Positions 19,419 to 27,731 of a DNA stretch of 43,484 nt are shown here, piece after piece. Position numbers and translations under genes: made by a program. The DNA is taken from the NCBI GenBank assembly GCA_022774085.1, contig JALFNZ010000150.1, positions 1 through 43,484 on the forward strand, read 5' to 3'. Below the pieces are notes generated by a model. It ran no database searches and was not told where the DNA came from. It saw only the letters and a program-made list of their open reading frames with translations. This DNA is from Bacteroidales bacterium. Its GTDB lineage: Bacteria; Bacteroidota; Bacteroidia; Bacteroidales; UBA932. Position 1 is the stretch's first letter. Every line of letters begins with the position of its first letter.

Positions 19419-19449
19419 CAAATATACGCACAATTTTAATATCTCCAAA
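19419..19449 (-). promoter_or_regulatory. Predicted Bacteroidota-type promoter of tRNA-Pro
   Basis: Minus strand TTTG (19446-19449), N19, TATATTTG (19419-19426); matches the TTTG / TAnnTTTG consensus. Confidence 0.65.
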
Positions 19450-19479
19450 ATTTTTCTCAAAATTTTCATAAAAATATTT

Positions 19480-19520
19480 TGCCGGGGCGAAAGAAGCGGA
19501 TGCATCCTTCCGCCCCGGCA
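19480..19520 (-). terminator. GC-rich hairpin downstream of the fimbrillin-like gene
   Basis: 10-bp arms tgccggggcg / cgccccggca enclosing a second palindrome ggatgcatcc; minus strand continues aaaatattttta. Confidence 0.55.
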
Positions 19521-19558
19521 TGTATGTTAGGGCTCGGATTGACTGAAAACCGGAGGCA

Positions 19559-22500
19559 TTACAGGAAGTTGAGCCAGCCGCAGGATGCAGGAATCAGTGA
19601 TTCGAGGAAGTGGATTACATGATATCCATTGTCTTCGCTGTCACGGTAGCTGCTGCATGAGCTTGGGCTGAAATAGTACGGACTGTCCGTGCTGATGACA
19701 TTGGTGTTCATGTCGCTTCCGATATTCATGTCATGAACCTGAAATTTTGGAGCATAGCTTTTATAGTGCCCAGTCCCGGAAGGGTTGTATCCAAGGAGCA
19801 TCTGTTTCTGCTGTATAGTGGAAATCGGTGTGTTGTAACCAGTCATCAAAATGGCCCTGTACAGCAATTTGCCAATACCTCTACGGTATCCGTATGGCTC
19901 TCCGCACACCAAAATCCTGTCACCGCCCTTGTCATCAAAGACAGAGTATAACAGTCTGTTTCCTTTCTGACCGTCAGTGACTGAAGGACGTACTATGTCC
20001 AAGCAGTCGAAACGGTTATTTCTTGAATTGACTCCGTCCTGCATACCTTTATATACATACACACCTGTAACCGTGGTCAGGAATTTTAAGCTCACGTCAG
20101 CATAATATATATATTCATCACTGTCAGAGAATAGCTGGTTGCCGCTCAGAGTGTTGTAAATGTCTGCAAATGAGCCGTAGACCGTTCCATATGTGTGGGT
20201 TGCCGCGCGGGAGTTTATCACTGCTTCGCTTCCCACGGCAGTATGTACATAAATCTCGACAGTTCCGCACACTTTCGACAATTTTTCTGCGGAGTGCCGG
20301 TTCGTCACATTCAGAACGACATTGTGCTTGCCTGCACTGTGCTTTGTGGCGGAAGTCACACTTTTCCGGCCAATCTTGAATGAAGCACCGGTGGAAAAAC
20401 TGCTGGAAGAGCCCCATGACAGTCCGAAAGTTTCACAGGCAAAGCTGAAATCGTTCCATGCCGGAGTCAGTTCGGCGCTTATCTGTGACAAGTCGGCATG
20501 AGGTACGGGGGCCTCATATTCAAAACTTGAATTTTGATTGATCAGTGCCGAGAAACAGTTCCGGACCGAAGTGTAGGAGCAAGTACCACTCAAAAACAAA
20601 CTGTAATCGTGGATTTTTCCGAAATCTGAAACCTTGACAATATCCGAGAAAGGGTCAGTTACATGAAGGCTTAAACTCCGTCCAATGACCGAATTACATC
20701 CGGAAGCCCCCAGGGTTATGCCATATGCTTGCCCGGGCACAATGCTTTTCGAGCCGTCAACCAATTTCTCTATCCTGAATGTGAGATTGGAATCGGAGGA
20801 CGTGACACTGAACCATCCGGGGAGATCGGAAGCCTTCGGTATCAGCTTTTCAGCAAAGACATCCTTGTTGATTCCCGAAAGAGGACTCATGCTGTTGTCC
20901 AGATATTCGTAATCGCAAGATGCTTCGGCCCCGTCGGGATTCACCGATATTGAACCCACGCCAAGTCTCAGTACAGGAGCCTGGATATTCATGTCAAGGT
21001 CAAGTCTGGACTCGCCTGCACTGCCTGAGATCTTGACCGTTGTTTGTCCGGCATCCAGACCGACAATCCTGAACCGATTGTCAGAAATCCTTGTGACAGA
21101 AAGGAGATTACTGTCATACCCAGATAAGATGACCGGAAGGTTCTCAGAAGATATGCCGGATACTGTCATTATGCCTTGCTGGGATACATAGGAAGGACAG
21201 ATATCCCATGAGACTGAGATGCTTGATGATTTTGTGATTGATATGGTCGAGTTGTCCGTCAGGCTTCCGTCCCAAGAAGCGATTTTGAGAGGGAAACTTG
21301 TTCCCACACTGGCGTTGGAGGCAGCTGTGAAGGTAATGCAGAAATCCTCATAGCCGTTTTCACCAACGACAAGACTGCTTTTGTTCACGGAATAATCAAG
21401 GCCTGCTGCCTTCATCCCGGCCTGGTCAAACATGCAGGTCCAGTCGTCAGGCCTTAGTGTCGAATTATTGCTGTCATTGGTACTGTAATGCACCATTACT
21501 TTCTTCGACTGGCCCTGGCTGATTGTGAATGGCCCTCCCACAAATTCCAGAGTACGGCTGTCAGACCAGTCTTCATGTCTTTCCACTTTCCAGCTTTTGA
21601 TGAAGAAGCCGTTCTCTGTAAAATCCAGAGTCATATTGTATTTGCAATTGCGCTCTATATTGAAGTCGGTCGTACTGTTTGCTCCGAGATAATACCTGTA
21701 TGTGACACCACCGCTGTATCCGTTGCCGTTATTTTTCCTTTCAGCATTGAATTCAAGATAGGTACACAGCCCTGAATAGTCCTTGTCAAGAGAACTTATG
21801 TTCTGAGGAATCTTCTTGTACGGGTCAGTATTTCCCGGAAGCAACTGGCCCTGCATATTCTCCGGGACATAGAATACGAGAGTTGTATCCTTGAAATATC
21901 CAGGCCCCGGTCCCATCTGGGAAGGCTTCAGGCTCCCTTTGTATTCACTGCTGTTGTTCAGGTCAGGATTGTAATCCGAGATATGTGCGGTATCGGACTC
22001 AGATAGTGCACGGCTTCCATGGGAAGAGAAAGGAAACAGCCGTGTGTTTGCCTGTCGCAAATAAATGCTTTTGTTACACAGATTATATGTAAATACCGAC
22101 TGGGACGATGTGGATGGCAGGCCCGTGTGCAGGATACGTACGGAAAATTTGGCGAACAGTCTGTCCAAACTGATTCGTCCTCCTTTATTTTTCAGGTTTT
22201 CCAGCTTTCCGCACATAGGGAAACCGTTTGACTCAATCTCAGAATATGAGCCCAGCTGCCACGACAGTTCCGGCAACGCGGATTCACTTGCAGGCATCAT
22301 GGATGTCATGTCACCCATATTTGCAAGCGCATATATATTATATGTAATATCGGCTGCCACGCTCAGTTCCATCGAAGAAAAGTCTTTTGTATAATGACGG
22401 CAGTCGCGTATCACGCCGCCTCTGTCATAGGCCGCTATCGTAATTCCTGTCAGCTTTGTTTCGATTCCGCTTTGGTCGAGGATGCTTTTTGTGTCTATTT

Positions 22501-22660
22501 CCTGTTCGTTGCTGATCTGTGCAGAAAGGCGTATGACCTGTTCCTGACTCGTTTCAACCGGGTGTTCCGGGTCTTGCCTGATTTGTTCTTCAAAGATGCT
22601 TTCCGAGATGCATGACAACAGGCATGCTGCTGTCGCAAATGATGATAATAACCGTTTCAT
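19559..22660 (-). CDS. Large fimbrillin-like / DUF4906-type surface lipoprotein
   Basis: 1033 aa; N-terminal signal with lipobox-like ACLLSC; repetitive beta-rich sequence including a Big_2-like segment (LLSVTRISDNRFRIVGLDAGQTTVKISG). The DUF4906 assignment is from memory. Confidence 0.6.
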   Translation of the reverse strand: MKRLLSSFATAACLLSCISESIFEEQIRQDPEHPVETSQEQVIRLSAQISNEQEIDTKSILDQSGIETKLTGITIAAYDRGGVIRDCRHYTKDFSSMELSVAADITYNIYALANMGDMTSMMPASESALPELSWQLGSYSEIESNGFPMCGKLENLKNKGGRISLDRLFAKFSVRILHTGLPSTSSQSVFTYNLCNKSIYLRQANTRLFPFSSHGSRALSESDTAHISDYNPDLNNSSEYKGSLKPSQMGPGPGYFKDTTLVFYVPENMQGQLLPGNTDPYKKIPQNISSLDKDYSGLCTYLEFNAERKNNGNGYSGGVTYRYYLGANSTTDFNIERNCKYNMTLDFTENGFFIKSWKVERHEDWSDSRTLEFVGGPFTISQGQSKKVMVHYSTNDSNNSTLRPDDWTCMFDQAGMKAAGLDYSVNKSSLVVGENGYEDFCITFTAASNASVGTSFPLKIASWDGSLTDNSTISITKSSSISVSWDICPSYVSQQGIMTVSGISSENLPVILSGYDSNLLSVTRISDNRFRIVGLDAGQTTVKISGSAGESRLDLDMNIQAPVLRLGVGSISVNPDGAEASCDYEYLDNSMSPLSGINKDVFAEKLIPKASDLPGWFSVTSSDSNLTFRIEKLVDGSKSIVPGQAYGITLGASGCNSVIGRSLSLHVTDPFSDIVKVSDFGKIHDYSLFLSGTCSYTSVRNCFSALINQNSSFEYEAPVPHADLSQISAELTPAWNDFSFACETFGLSWGSSSSFSTGASFKIGRKSVTSATKHSAGKHNVVLNVTNRHSAEKLSKVCGTVEIYVHTAVGSEAVINSRAATHTYGTVYGSFADIYNTLSGNQLFSDSDEYIYYADVSLKFLTTVTGVYVYKGMQDGVNSRNNRFDCLDIVRPSVTDGQKGNRLLYSVFDDKGGDRILVCGEPYGYRRGIGKLLYRAILMTGYNTPISTIQQKQMLLGYNPSGTGHYKSYAPKFQVHDMNIGSDMNTNVISTDSPYYFSPSSCSSYRDSEDNGYHVIHFLESLIPASCGWLNFL

Positions 22661-22778
22661 AATATAGTCTTTAATTGCATCGGCAAAGTTTCAAAGTAAT
22701 ATTCGTGTAACGAAAAAATACACGGTTATCGACCAAAATCAGCCATACAGGCATCTCCAGGCCCGTTTTAGTGGTTGG

Positions 22779-22813
22779 ATTTTGTTTGATTTTGTTGCAA
22801 AATCAAACAAAAT
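22779..22813. repeat. Perfect 16-bp inverted repeat, 3-nt loop
   Basis: attttgtttgattttg - ttg - caaaatcaaacaaaat. Confidence 0.95.
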
Positions 22814-22845
22814 TTGAGGTAATACGGAGGAATTCACTAACTTTG
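22813..22845 (+). promoter_or_regulatory. Predicted Bacteroidota-type promoter of lolD
   Basis: TTTG (22813-22816), N21, TAACTTTG (22838-22845), 23 bp upstream of the ATG at 22869. Confidence 0.6.
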
Positions 22846-22868
22846 GAGCCAATGAAAACGGGAGAATT

Positions 22869-23540
22869 ATGATAAATGCCAAAGGAATAGAAAAATCGTT
22901 CGGTACGTTGAAGGTGCTTAAAGGTATAGATTTCAATGCCGAAAAATCGGAAGTCGTTTCCATCATGGGGGCTTCCGGGGCAGGTAAATCCACCTTGCTT
23001 CAGATTCTCGGCACCCTTTCTTCACCGGATGGGGGCAGCCTTTCCATCGATGGAACCGATGTTCTTTCCCTTAGAGGAAAGCAACTTTCCGAATTCCGCA
23101 ACAGAAGGATCGGTTTCGTGTTCCAGTTCCACCATCTTCTTCCGGAATTCACTGCTTTGGAAAATGTGATGATTCCGGCACTCATTGCCAAACGCAGCCG
23201 TAAGGAAGCCGAGGCCGCGGCACTCTCCCTCCTTACTGACCTTGGTCTTGCGGAGCGTCAGACTCACAAGCCTTCCGAACTTTCCGGAGGTGAGCAGCAA
23301 AGAGTCGCCATCGCGAGAGCCCTGATCAATAACCCTGCGGTTTTGTTTGCTGACGAACCTTCAGGCAATCTGGACAGCCGGACAAAGGAAGAATTGCATA
23401 AATTGTTCTTCACCCTGCGTGACAAATATGGCCAGACAATAGTCATCGTTACACATGACCCTTCGCTTGCAGCCCTGTGTGACAGGTCTCTTTTCATGAA
23501 GGACGGTCTTTTTGTGGAAAATTCCGATGCTCAGAAGTGA
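22869..23540 (+). CDS. lolD: ABC transporter ATP-binding protein, LolD-like
   Basis: 223 aa; Walker [10 protein letters not shown], signature [15 protein letters not shown], Walker [14 protein letters not shown]; MacB/LolD-type NLD motif. Confidence 0.85.
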   Translation: MINAKGIEKSFGTLKVLKGIDFNAEKSEVVSIMGASGAGKSTLLQILGTLSSPDGGSLSIDGTDVLSLRGKQLSEFRNRRIGFVFQFHHLLPEFTALENVMIPALIAKRSRKEAEAAALSLLTDLGLAERQTHKPSELSGGEQQRVAIARALINNPAVLFADEPSGNLDSRTKEELHKLFFTLRDKYGQTIVIVTHDPSLAALCDRSLFMKDGLFVENSDAQK

Positions 23541-24301
23541 TGAGTGTCTTCAATTTCAAGAGATTCTCGGTGGTGAATGAGAAATCAGCCATGAAGGTTA
23601 ACACTGACGGAGTCCTTCTTGGCGCATGGATGAACATTCGCCCGGATGACCGTATGTTTCTGGATGTTGGCACCGGCACCGGCACAATCGCCCTGATGGC
23701 GGCACAGAGGCTGATGGATGTAATTCAGGGAACATCGTCAGGGATGGCATCTGTGGATGGGGTTGTTGAGGATATCATCATTGATGCCGTGGAAATTGAC
23801 TGTGACTCCGCGACCGAGGCTGGTAAGAATTTCAGCAATTCTCCATGGAGCGATGTTCTGAAGGTGCACAACTGCGCTTTCAGTGATTTCCGTCCTTGTG
23901 GAAAGTATGATTTGATTTTTTCCAATCCTCCATATTTTGACTCATCGCTGCTTGCTCCTGAAAGACGCAGGTGCGATGCGCGGCATACTTCTTCTGGACT
24001 GTCGTTCCGTGAGTTGCTTGAATTTGCTTCCGGATATTTGTCCCCGAAGGGAAGGATTGCGATTGTTCTGCCGTCAGATCAGGAAAATGCCCTGTGCAGA
24101 TATGCCAGAATGTGTTCGCTCCATCTTCAGAGAATTCTTCGGGTAAGGACGGTTCCCAGAAAGCAGCCGGGCAGGATTATCGCGGAATTCTCACCTGTCA
24201 GACCCACTCAGCCTCAGGAGCTTATGCTCACTATACAAAATGAGGGAAAGTACACCGAAGAGTATCTTTCCCTCACTCATGAGTTTTATCTGTTTGCTTG
24301 A
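23537..24301 (+). CDS. trmN6: tRNA1(Val) (adenine(37)-N6)-methyltransferase-like
   Basis: 254 aa; [27 protein letters not shown]-type N-terminus, [22 protein letters not shown]; 4-nt overlap with lolD. Confidence 0.85.
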   Translation: MMSVFNFKRFSVVNEKSAMKVNTDGVLLGAWMNIRPDDRMFLDVGTGTGTIALMAAQRLMDVIQGTSSGMASVDGVVEDIIIDAVEIDCDSATEAGKNFSNSPWSDVLKVHNCAFSDFRPCGKYDLIFSNPPYFDSSLLAPERRRCDARHTSSGLSFRELLEFASGYLSPKGRIAIVLPSDQENALCRYARMCSLHLQRILRVRTVPRKQPGRIIAEFSPVRPTQPQELMLTIQNEGKYTEEYLSLTHEFYLFA

Positions 24302-24783
24302 CCGCCTCTTTGACCGGCACCGGGTCTTTCGTGCAGTCTGTTGATCTGCTGCCTGCGGAAGTTTTCTTCTGCTATGTAAAGTTTTGCAACCTTTTCCAAA
24401 GGAAGAACTTTCTTGATACGTTCAGCTGATTGGCTGTCCATTTCGCGCTGTCCGTCAAGGGCTTGAAGGTATTCATCAAGAAGTCTGGATATTTCTTTAT
24501 TTGACCTTCCTTCTTTTGTTGCCTTCTCAAGTTCCATGAAAGTCTTGAATACTTTCTTGGTAGCCTCGTCCTTTTCCTTCCATATCTGATTATAGACAGG
24601 CCAGAATACCTGGGCTTCTTCAGGAGTAATTCCCACTTCTGCTGTGAGGAAAGCGATTCTTTCACTCATCATTTTCTGTTTCCAGTCTTCTTTCGGACCT
24701 TGGGCACTTGCTGCATTGGAATTTGAGAAAACGGCAAACAACAGCATCAGAAATACAGATGAAATGACTGATTTTGTTTTCAT
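24286..24783 (-). CDS. Secreted Spy/CpxP-like (LTXXQ-type) helical periplasmic protein
   Basis: 165 aa; signal peptide ending AASAQG, then charged helices (MMSERIAFLTAEVGITPEEAQVFWPVYNQIWKEKDEATKKVF). Confidence 0.6.
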   Translation of the reverse strand: MKTKSVISSVFLMLLFAVFSNSNAASAQGPKEDWKQKMMSERIAFLTAEVGITPEEAQVFWPVYNQIWKEKDEATKKVFKTFMELEKATKEGRSNKEISRLLDEYLQALDGQREMDSQSAERIKKVLPLEKVAKLYIAEENFRRQQINRLHERPGAGQRGGQANR

Positions 24784-24799
24784 AGTGAATGATGTTTAT

Positions 24800-25195
24800 T
24801 TATTCTATCATATCATGAATATCCTCTGCCGACATCCCTGTATATATAAGGTATGATACAATGTCCTCATTGCTCAGCTGTGCGTCGGCGGTTGCTGAAC
24901 TGTAAGTCTGGTACGATGCAGTAGTGATATCCATTCCGGAACAAATGATATAATCTTCCAGACTCATTTCTTGTGCAGGGGTCGCTTTTTTCAGGAAAAA
25001 TGTTCCCGCAGTCACCATGACAACGAGCATGGCAGCCATGGTAGCCATCGGATAGACCTTGTGCCAGATGCCGGTTGCCTTCCGTACCGTGCATGCTGCT
25101 GAGGCCTTGAAGGATTCGAAATACCCCTCAGGTACCTCATAAGGCATCTTTTTCAATTCTTCGTGATTTGAAAGTATGTCAGTTCTGTCTTTCAT
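24800..25195 (-). CDS. Small single-TM protein, candidate anti-sigma factor
   Basis: 131 aa; N-terminal KMPYEVPEGYFESFK, TM segment VYPMATMAAMLVVMVTAGTFFL, C-terminal paired motif EDYIICSGMD / VSYLIYTGMS; next gene after the ECF sigma. Confidence 0.55.
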   Translation of the reverse strand: MKDRTDILSNHEELKKMPYEVPEGYFESFKASAACTVRKATGIWHKVYPMATMAAMLVVMVTAGTFFLKKATPAQEMSLEDYIICSGMDITTASYQTYSSATADAQLSNEDIVSYLIYTGMSAEDIHDMIE

Positions 25196-25246
25196 TTCAA
25201 AATTCCGGTTCTTGTCAATAGGTTAGACACAAAAAATATGAAAAGG

Positions 25247-25786
25247 TTAAAACAATTTTTCCAAATCTTCCTTAATTTTGTTGTAAGCATGGTGATATGA
25301 TGCTTTCAAAGCCCCCACGGAAGTACCTGTGATCTGAGAAATCTGCTCATATTTCAGTTCATCGAAATATCTGAGATTAAACACGATACGTTGTTTTTCC
25401 GGTAGCCTTTGGATTGCTTTGTGCAACTCCCTTTGTAAAGCATTGCCGTTGAAATGGGCATCTTCGTCAATCTTTCTTTCGAGTATTTCGGTGGCATCCT
25501 GAAATGAAACCAAAGCCTTGAATCTTTGCTTGCGAAGATAATTCAGCACTTCATTGGTCGCAATCCGGTATATCCATGTAAAAAGCTGCGCATCCCCCCG
25601 GAAAGAGGGAAGCGCAGCCCATATCTTGATGAATACATCCTGAAGCAGGTCGTTCGTATCTTCGTGGTTGCAAAGGAAACGGCGGATGTGCCAGTAGAGT
25701 CTTTCAGTGTATTGGCTGACAATATGGTTAAAAGCCTCCTCGCATGAACCCTCCTTGTACAAGTCTATGATTTCACGATCTGTCAT
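25247..25786 (-). CDS. RNA polymerase sigma-70 factor, ECF subfamily
   Basis: 179 aa; region 2 (DTNDLLQDVFIKIWAALPSFRGDAQLFTWIYRIATNEVLNYLRKQR) and region 4 (LPEKQRIVFNLRYFDELKYEQISQITGTSVGALKASYHHAYNKIKEDL). Confidence 0.95.
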   Translation of the reverse strand: MTDREIIDLYKEGSCEEAFNHIVSQYTERLYWHIRRFLCNHEDTNDLLQDVFIKIWAALPSFRGDAQLFTWIYRIATNEVLNYLRKQRFKALVSFQDATEILERKIDEDAHFNGNALQRELHKAIQRLPEKQRIVFNLRYFDELKYEQISQITGTSVGALKASYHHAYNKIKEDLEKLF

Positions 25787-25801
25787 CAGGCGTGTGAAAT
25801 G

Positions 25802-26758
25802 TTATTTTCTTGAAATAGCTCTCTTCGCAGCCTCTTCAATGTGAGCAGAGTCCATTCCATATTCTTTCAGAAGGCCGGCAGGAGTACCGCTCTGACCGAA
25901 TTTGTCACCTCCGTTGATGAACTCCAGAGGTGCAGGATAGTTACATGCAAGAACTCCGGCAATCAGTTCTCCCAGACCTCCGCATACATTGTGCTCCTCT
26001 GCACAAACGGCGGCTCCGGTCTTCTTGATGGATGCCAGTACAGCGTCAGTGTCGAGAGGCTTAATGGTGGCAATGTCAATCACTTCAGCAGAAATTCCCT
26101 CTGCCTCAAGTATTTCAGCTGCTCCTATTGCCTCCCATACAAGGTGTCCGGTAGCAAAGATGGTCACATCCGAGCCTTCGTTCATGCAGATTGCCTTGCC
26201 GATGACGAATTCCTGGTCTTCAGCTGTGAAATTTGGCCATGACGGACGTCCGAATCGGAGATATACCGGACCTTCGTATTTTGCCGCTGCGATGGTTGCA
26301 GCCTTTGTCTGGTTGTAGTCACATGGATTGATGACCACCATTGAGGGAAGAGCTCTCATCAGGGCGATGTCTTCCATTGTCTGGTGAGTGGCACCATCCT
26401 CTCCAAGGGTAATGCCTGCATGGGATGATGCGATCTTCACATTGGTGTTTCCGTAAGCGACTTCCTGTCTGACCTGGTCGTAAACACGGCCTGTTACAAA
26501 TTCTGCAAACGAGCCTGCAAAAGGAATTTTTCCTGTCAGGGCAAGACCTGCTGCCGTTCCTATCATGTTAGCTTCAGCAATGCCGCACTGGAAGAATCTT
26601 TCAGGGAATTCCTTGACGAAAGCATCCATTTTGAGTGAGCCTGTGAGGTCTGCGCACAGAGCTACGACTCTGTCGTCCTGCCTTCCTGCTTCAAGAAGTC
26701 CTGCTCCGAAACCGCTGCGAGTGTCCTTGTTGCCTGTATTGGTATATTTTGTTGCCAT
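25802..26758 (-). CDS. Transketolase, C-terminal (pyrimidine-binding) subunit
   Basis: 318 aa; GIAEANMIGTAAGLALTGKIPFAGSFAEFVTGRVYDQVRQ, HAGITLGEDGATHQTMEDIALMRALP. Confidence 0.94.
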   Translation of the reverse strand: MATKYTNTGNKDTRSGFGAGLLEAGRQDDRVVALCADLTGSLKMDAFVKEFPERFFQCGIAEANMIGTAAGLALTGKIPFAGSFAEFVTGRVYDQVRQEVAYGNTNVKIASSHAGITLGEDGATHQTMEDIALMRALPSMVVINPCDYNQTKAATIAAAKYEGPVYLRFGRPSWPNFTAEDQEFVIGKAICMNEGSDVTIFATGHLVWEAIGAAEILEAEGISAEVIDIATIKPLDTDAVLASIKKTGAAVCAEEHNVCGGLGELIAGVLACNYPAPLEFINGGDKFGQSGTPAGLLKEYGMDSAHIEEAAKRAISRK

Positions 26759-26785
26759 TTTGTTGTCAATTCTTGGTTAAAATGA

Positions 26786-27631
26786 TTAATAATCACCGAG
26801 TGTTTCCTCAAGTTGTGCAAGAGCCTCGTCACACTGTTCCTGCGAAGGTGCTTTTCCGTGCCATTTGTGTGTACCTGCCATGAAGTCAACACCATGTCCC
26901 ATGTCTGTGCGGAACAGAATCATGACCGGCTTGTCCTTCCCTGCCTTCTCATGAGCCTGTGCAAAGGCATCAAGGATTGCGTTGAAATCGTGGCCGTCGG
27001 CAACGATGGTCTCCCATCCGAATGCCTTCCATTTTCCTTCGAGGTCACCCATGCCGGCAACATCATCAATCCGGCCGTCAATCTGCTGACCGTTCCAGTC
27101 AACCATTCCGATAAGATTGTCAACTTTATGATGAGCCGCGAACATTGCAGCCTCCCAGATCTGTCCCTCTTCGCACTCTCCGTCACCCATCATTACATAG
27201 ACTTTGTTGTCATCCTTGTCAAGTTTCTTCCCAAGAGCGGCACCTATTGCCACGGAAAGTCCCTGTCCGAGCGAGCCTGAAGGCTGGAAAATACCTGGCA
27301 GTCCCTTTTCAACACAAGGATGTCCCTGAAGTCTTGAACCAAACTGCCTGAATGTACCAAGCTCACTTACAGGGAAATAGCCGGCTCTGGCGAGGACTGA
27401 ATAGTAAACAGGGGTAAGATGTCCTGCAGAGATGATGAACATGTCCTGTCCCTTGCCGTCCCTGGTCCACTCCTGTGGATTTTGTTTCATCACGTTGAAA
27501 TAGAGTGCAGTAAGGAAGTCGGCACTACTCATCGACCCGCCCGGATGTCCGGATTTTGCGCTTGTCACCATTCTGACAATATCCCTTCTGATCTGAGTGG
27601 ATATGCGCTGCAATTCTTCAATTTTGATCAT
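26786..27631 (-). CDS. Transketolase, N-terminal (TPP-binding) subunit
   Basis: Start at [21 protein letters not shown] (27631); [46 protein letters not shown]. Confidence 0.94.
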   Translation of the reverse strand: MIKIEELQRISTQIRRDIVRMVTSAKSGHPGGSMSSADFLTALYFNVMKQNPQEWTRDGKGQDMFIISAGHLTPVYYSVLARAGYFPVSELGTFRQFGSRLQGHPCVEKGLPGIFQPSGSLGQGLSVAIGAALGKKLDKDDNKVYVMMGDGECEEGQIWEAAMFAAHHKVDNLIGMVDWNGQQIDGRIDDVAGMGDLEGKWKAFGWETIVADGHDFNAILDAFAQAHEKAGKDKPVMILFRTDMGHGVDFMAGTHKWHGKAPSQEQCDEALAQLEETLGDY

Positions 27632-27731
27632 TGGTATCAATACTTTTGTTTTGTATATCCTCATGTGTGTGGTCAAGATGACAAAAGTACGAAAATTTAT
27701 CTTTATCTTTGCACAGATTATACATTTAGTA

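Noticed and set aside
22661-22868. Invertible (phase-variable) promoter for the fimbrillin-like gene
   Set aside because: Only one compact palindrome with a 3-nt loop is present; no pair of separated inverted repeats flanking a promoter and no recombinase nearby.
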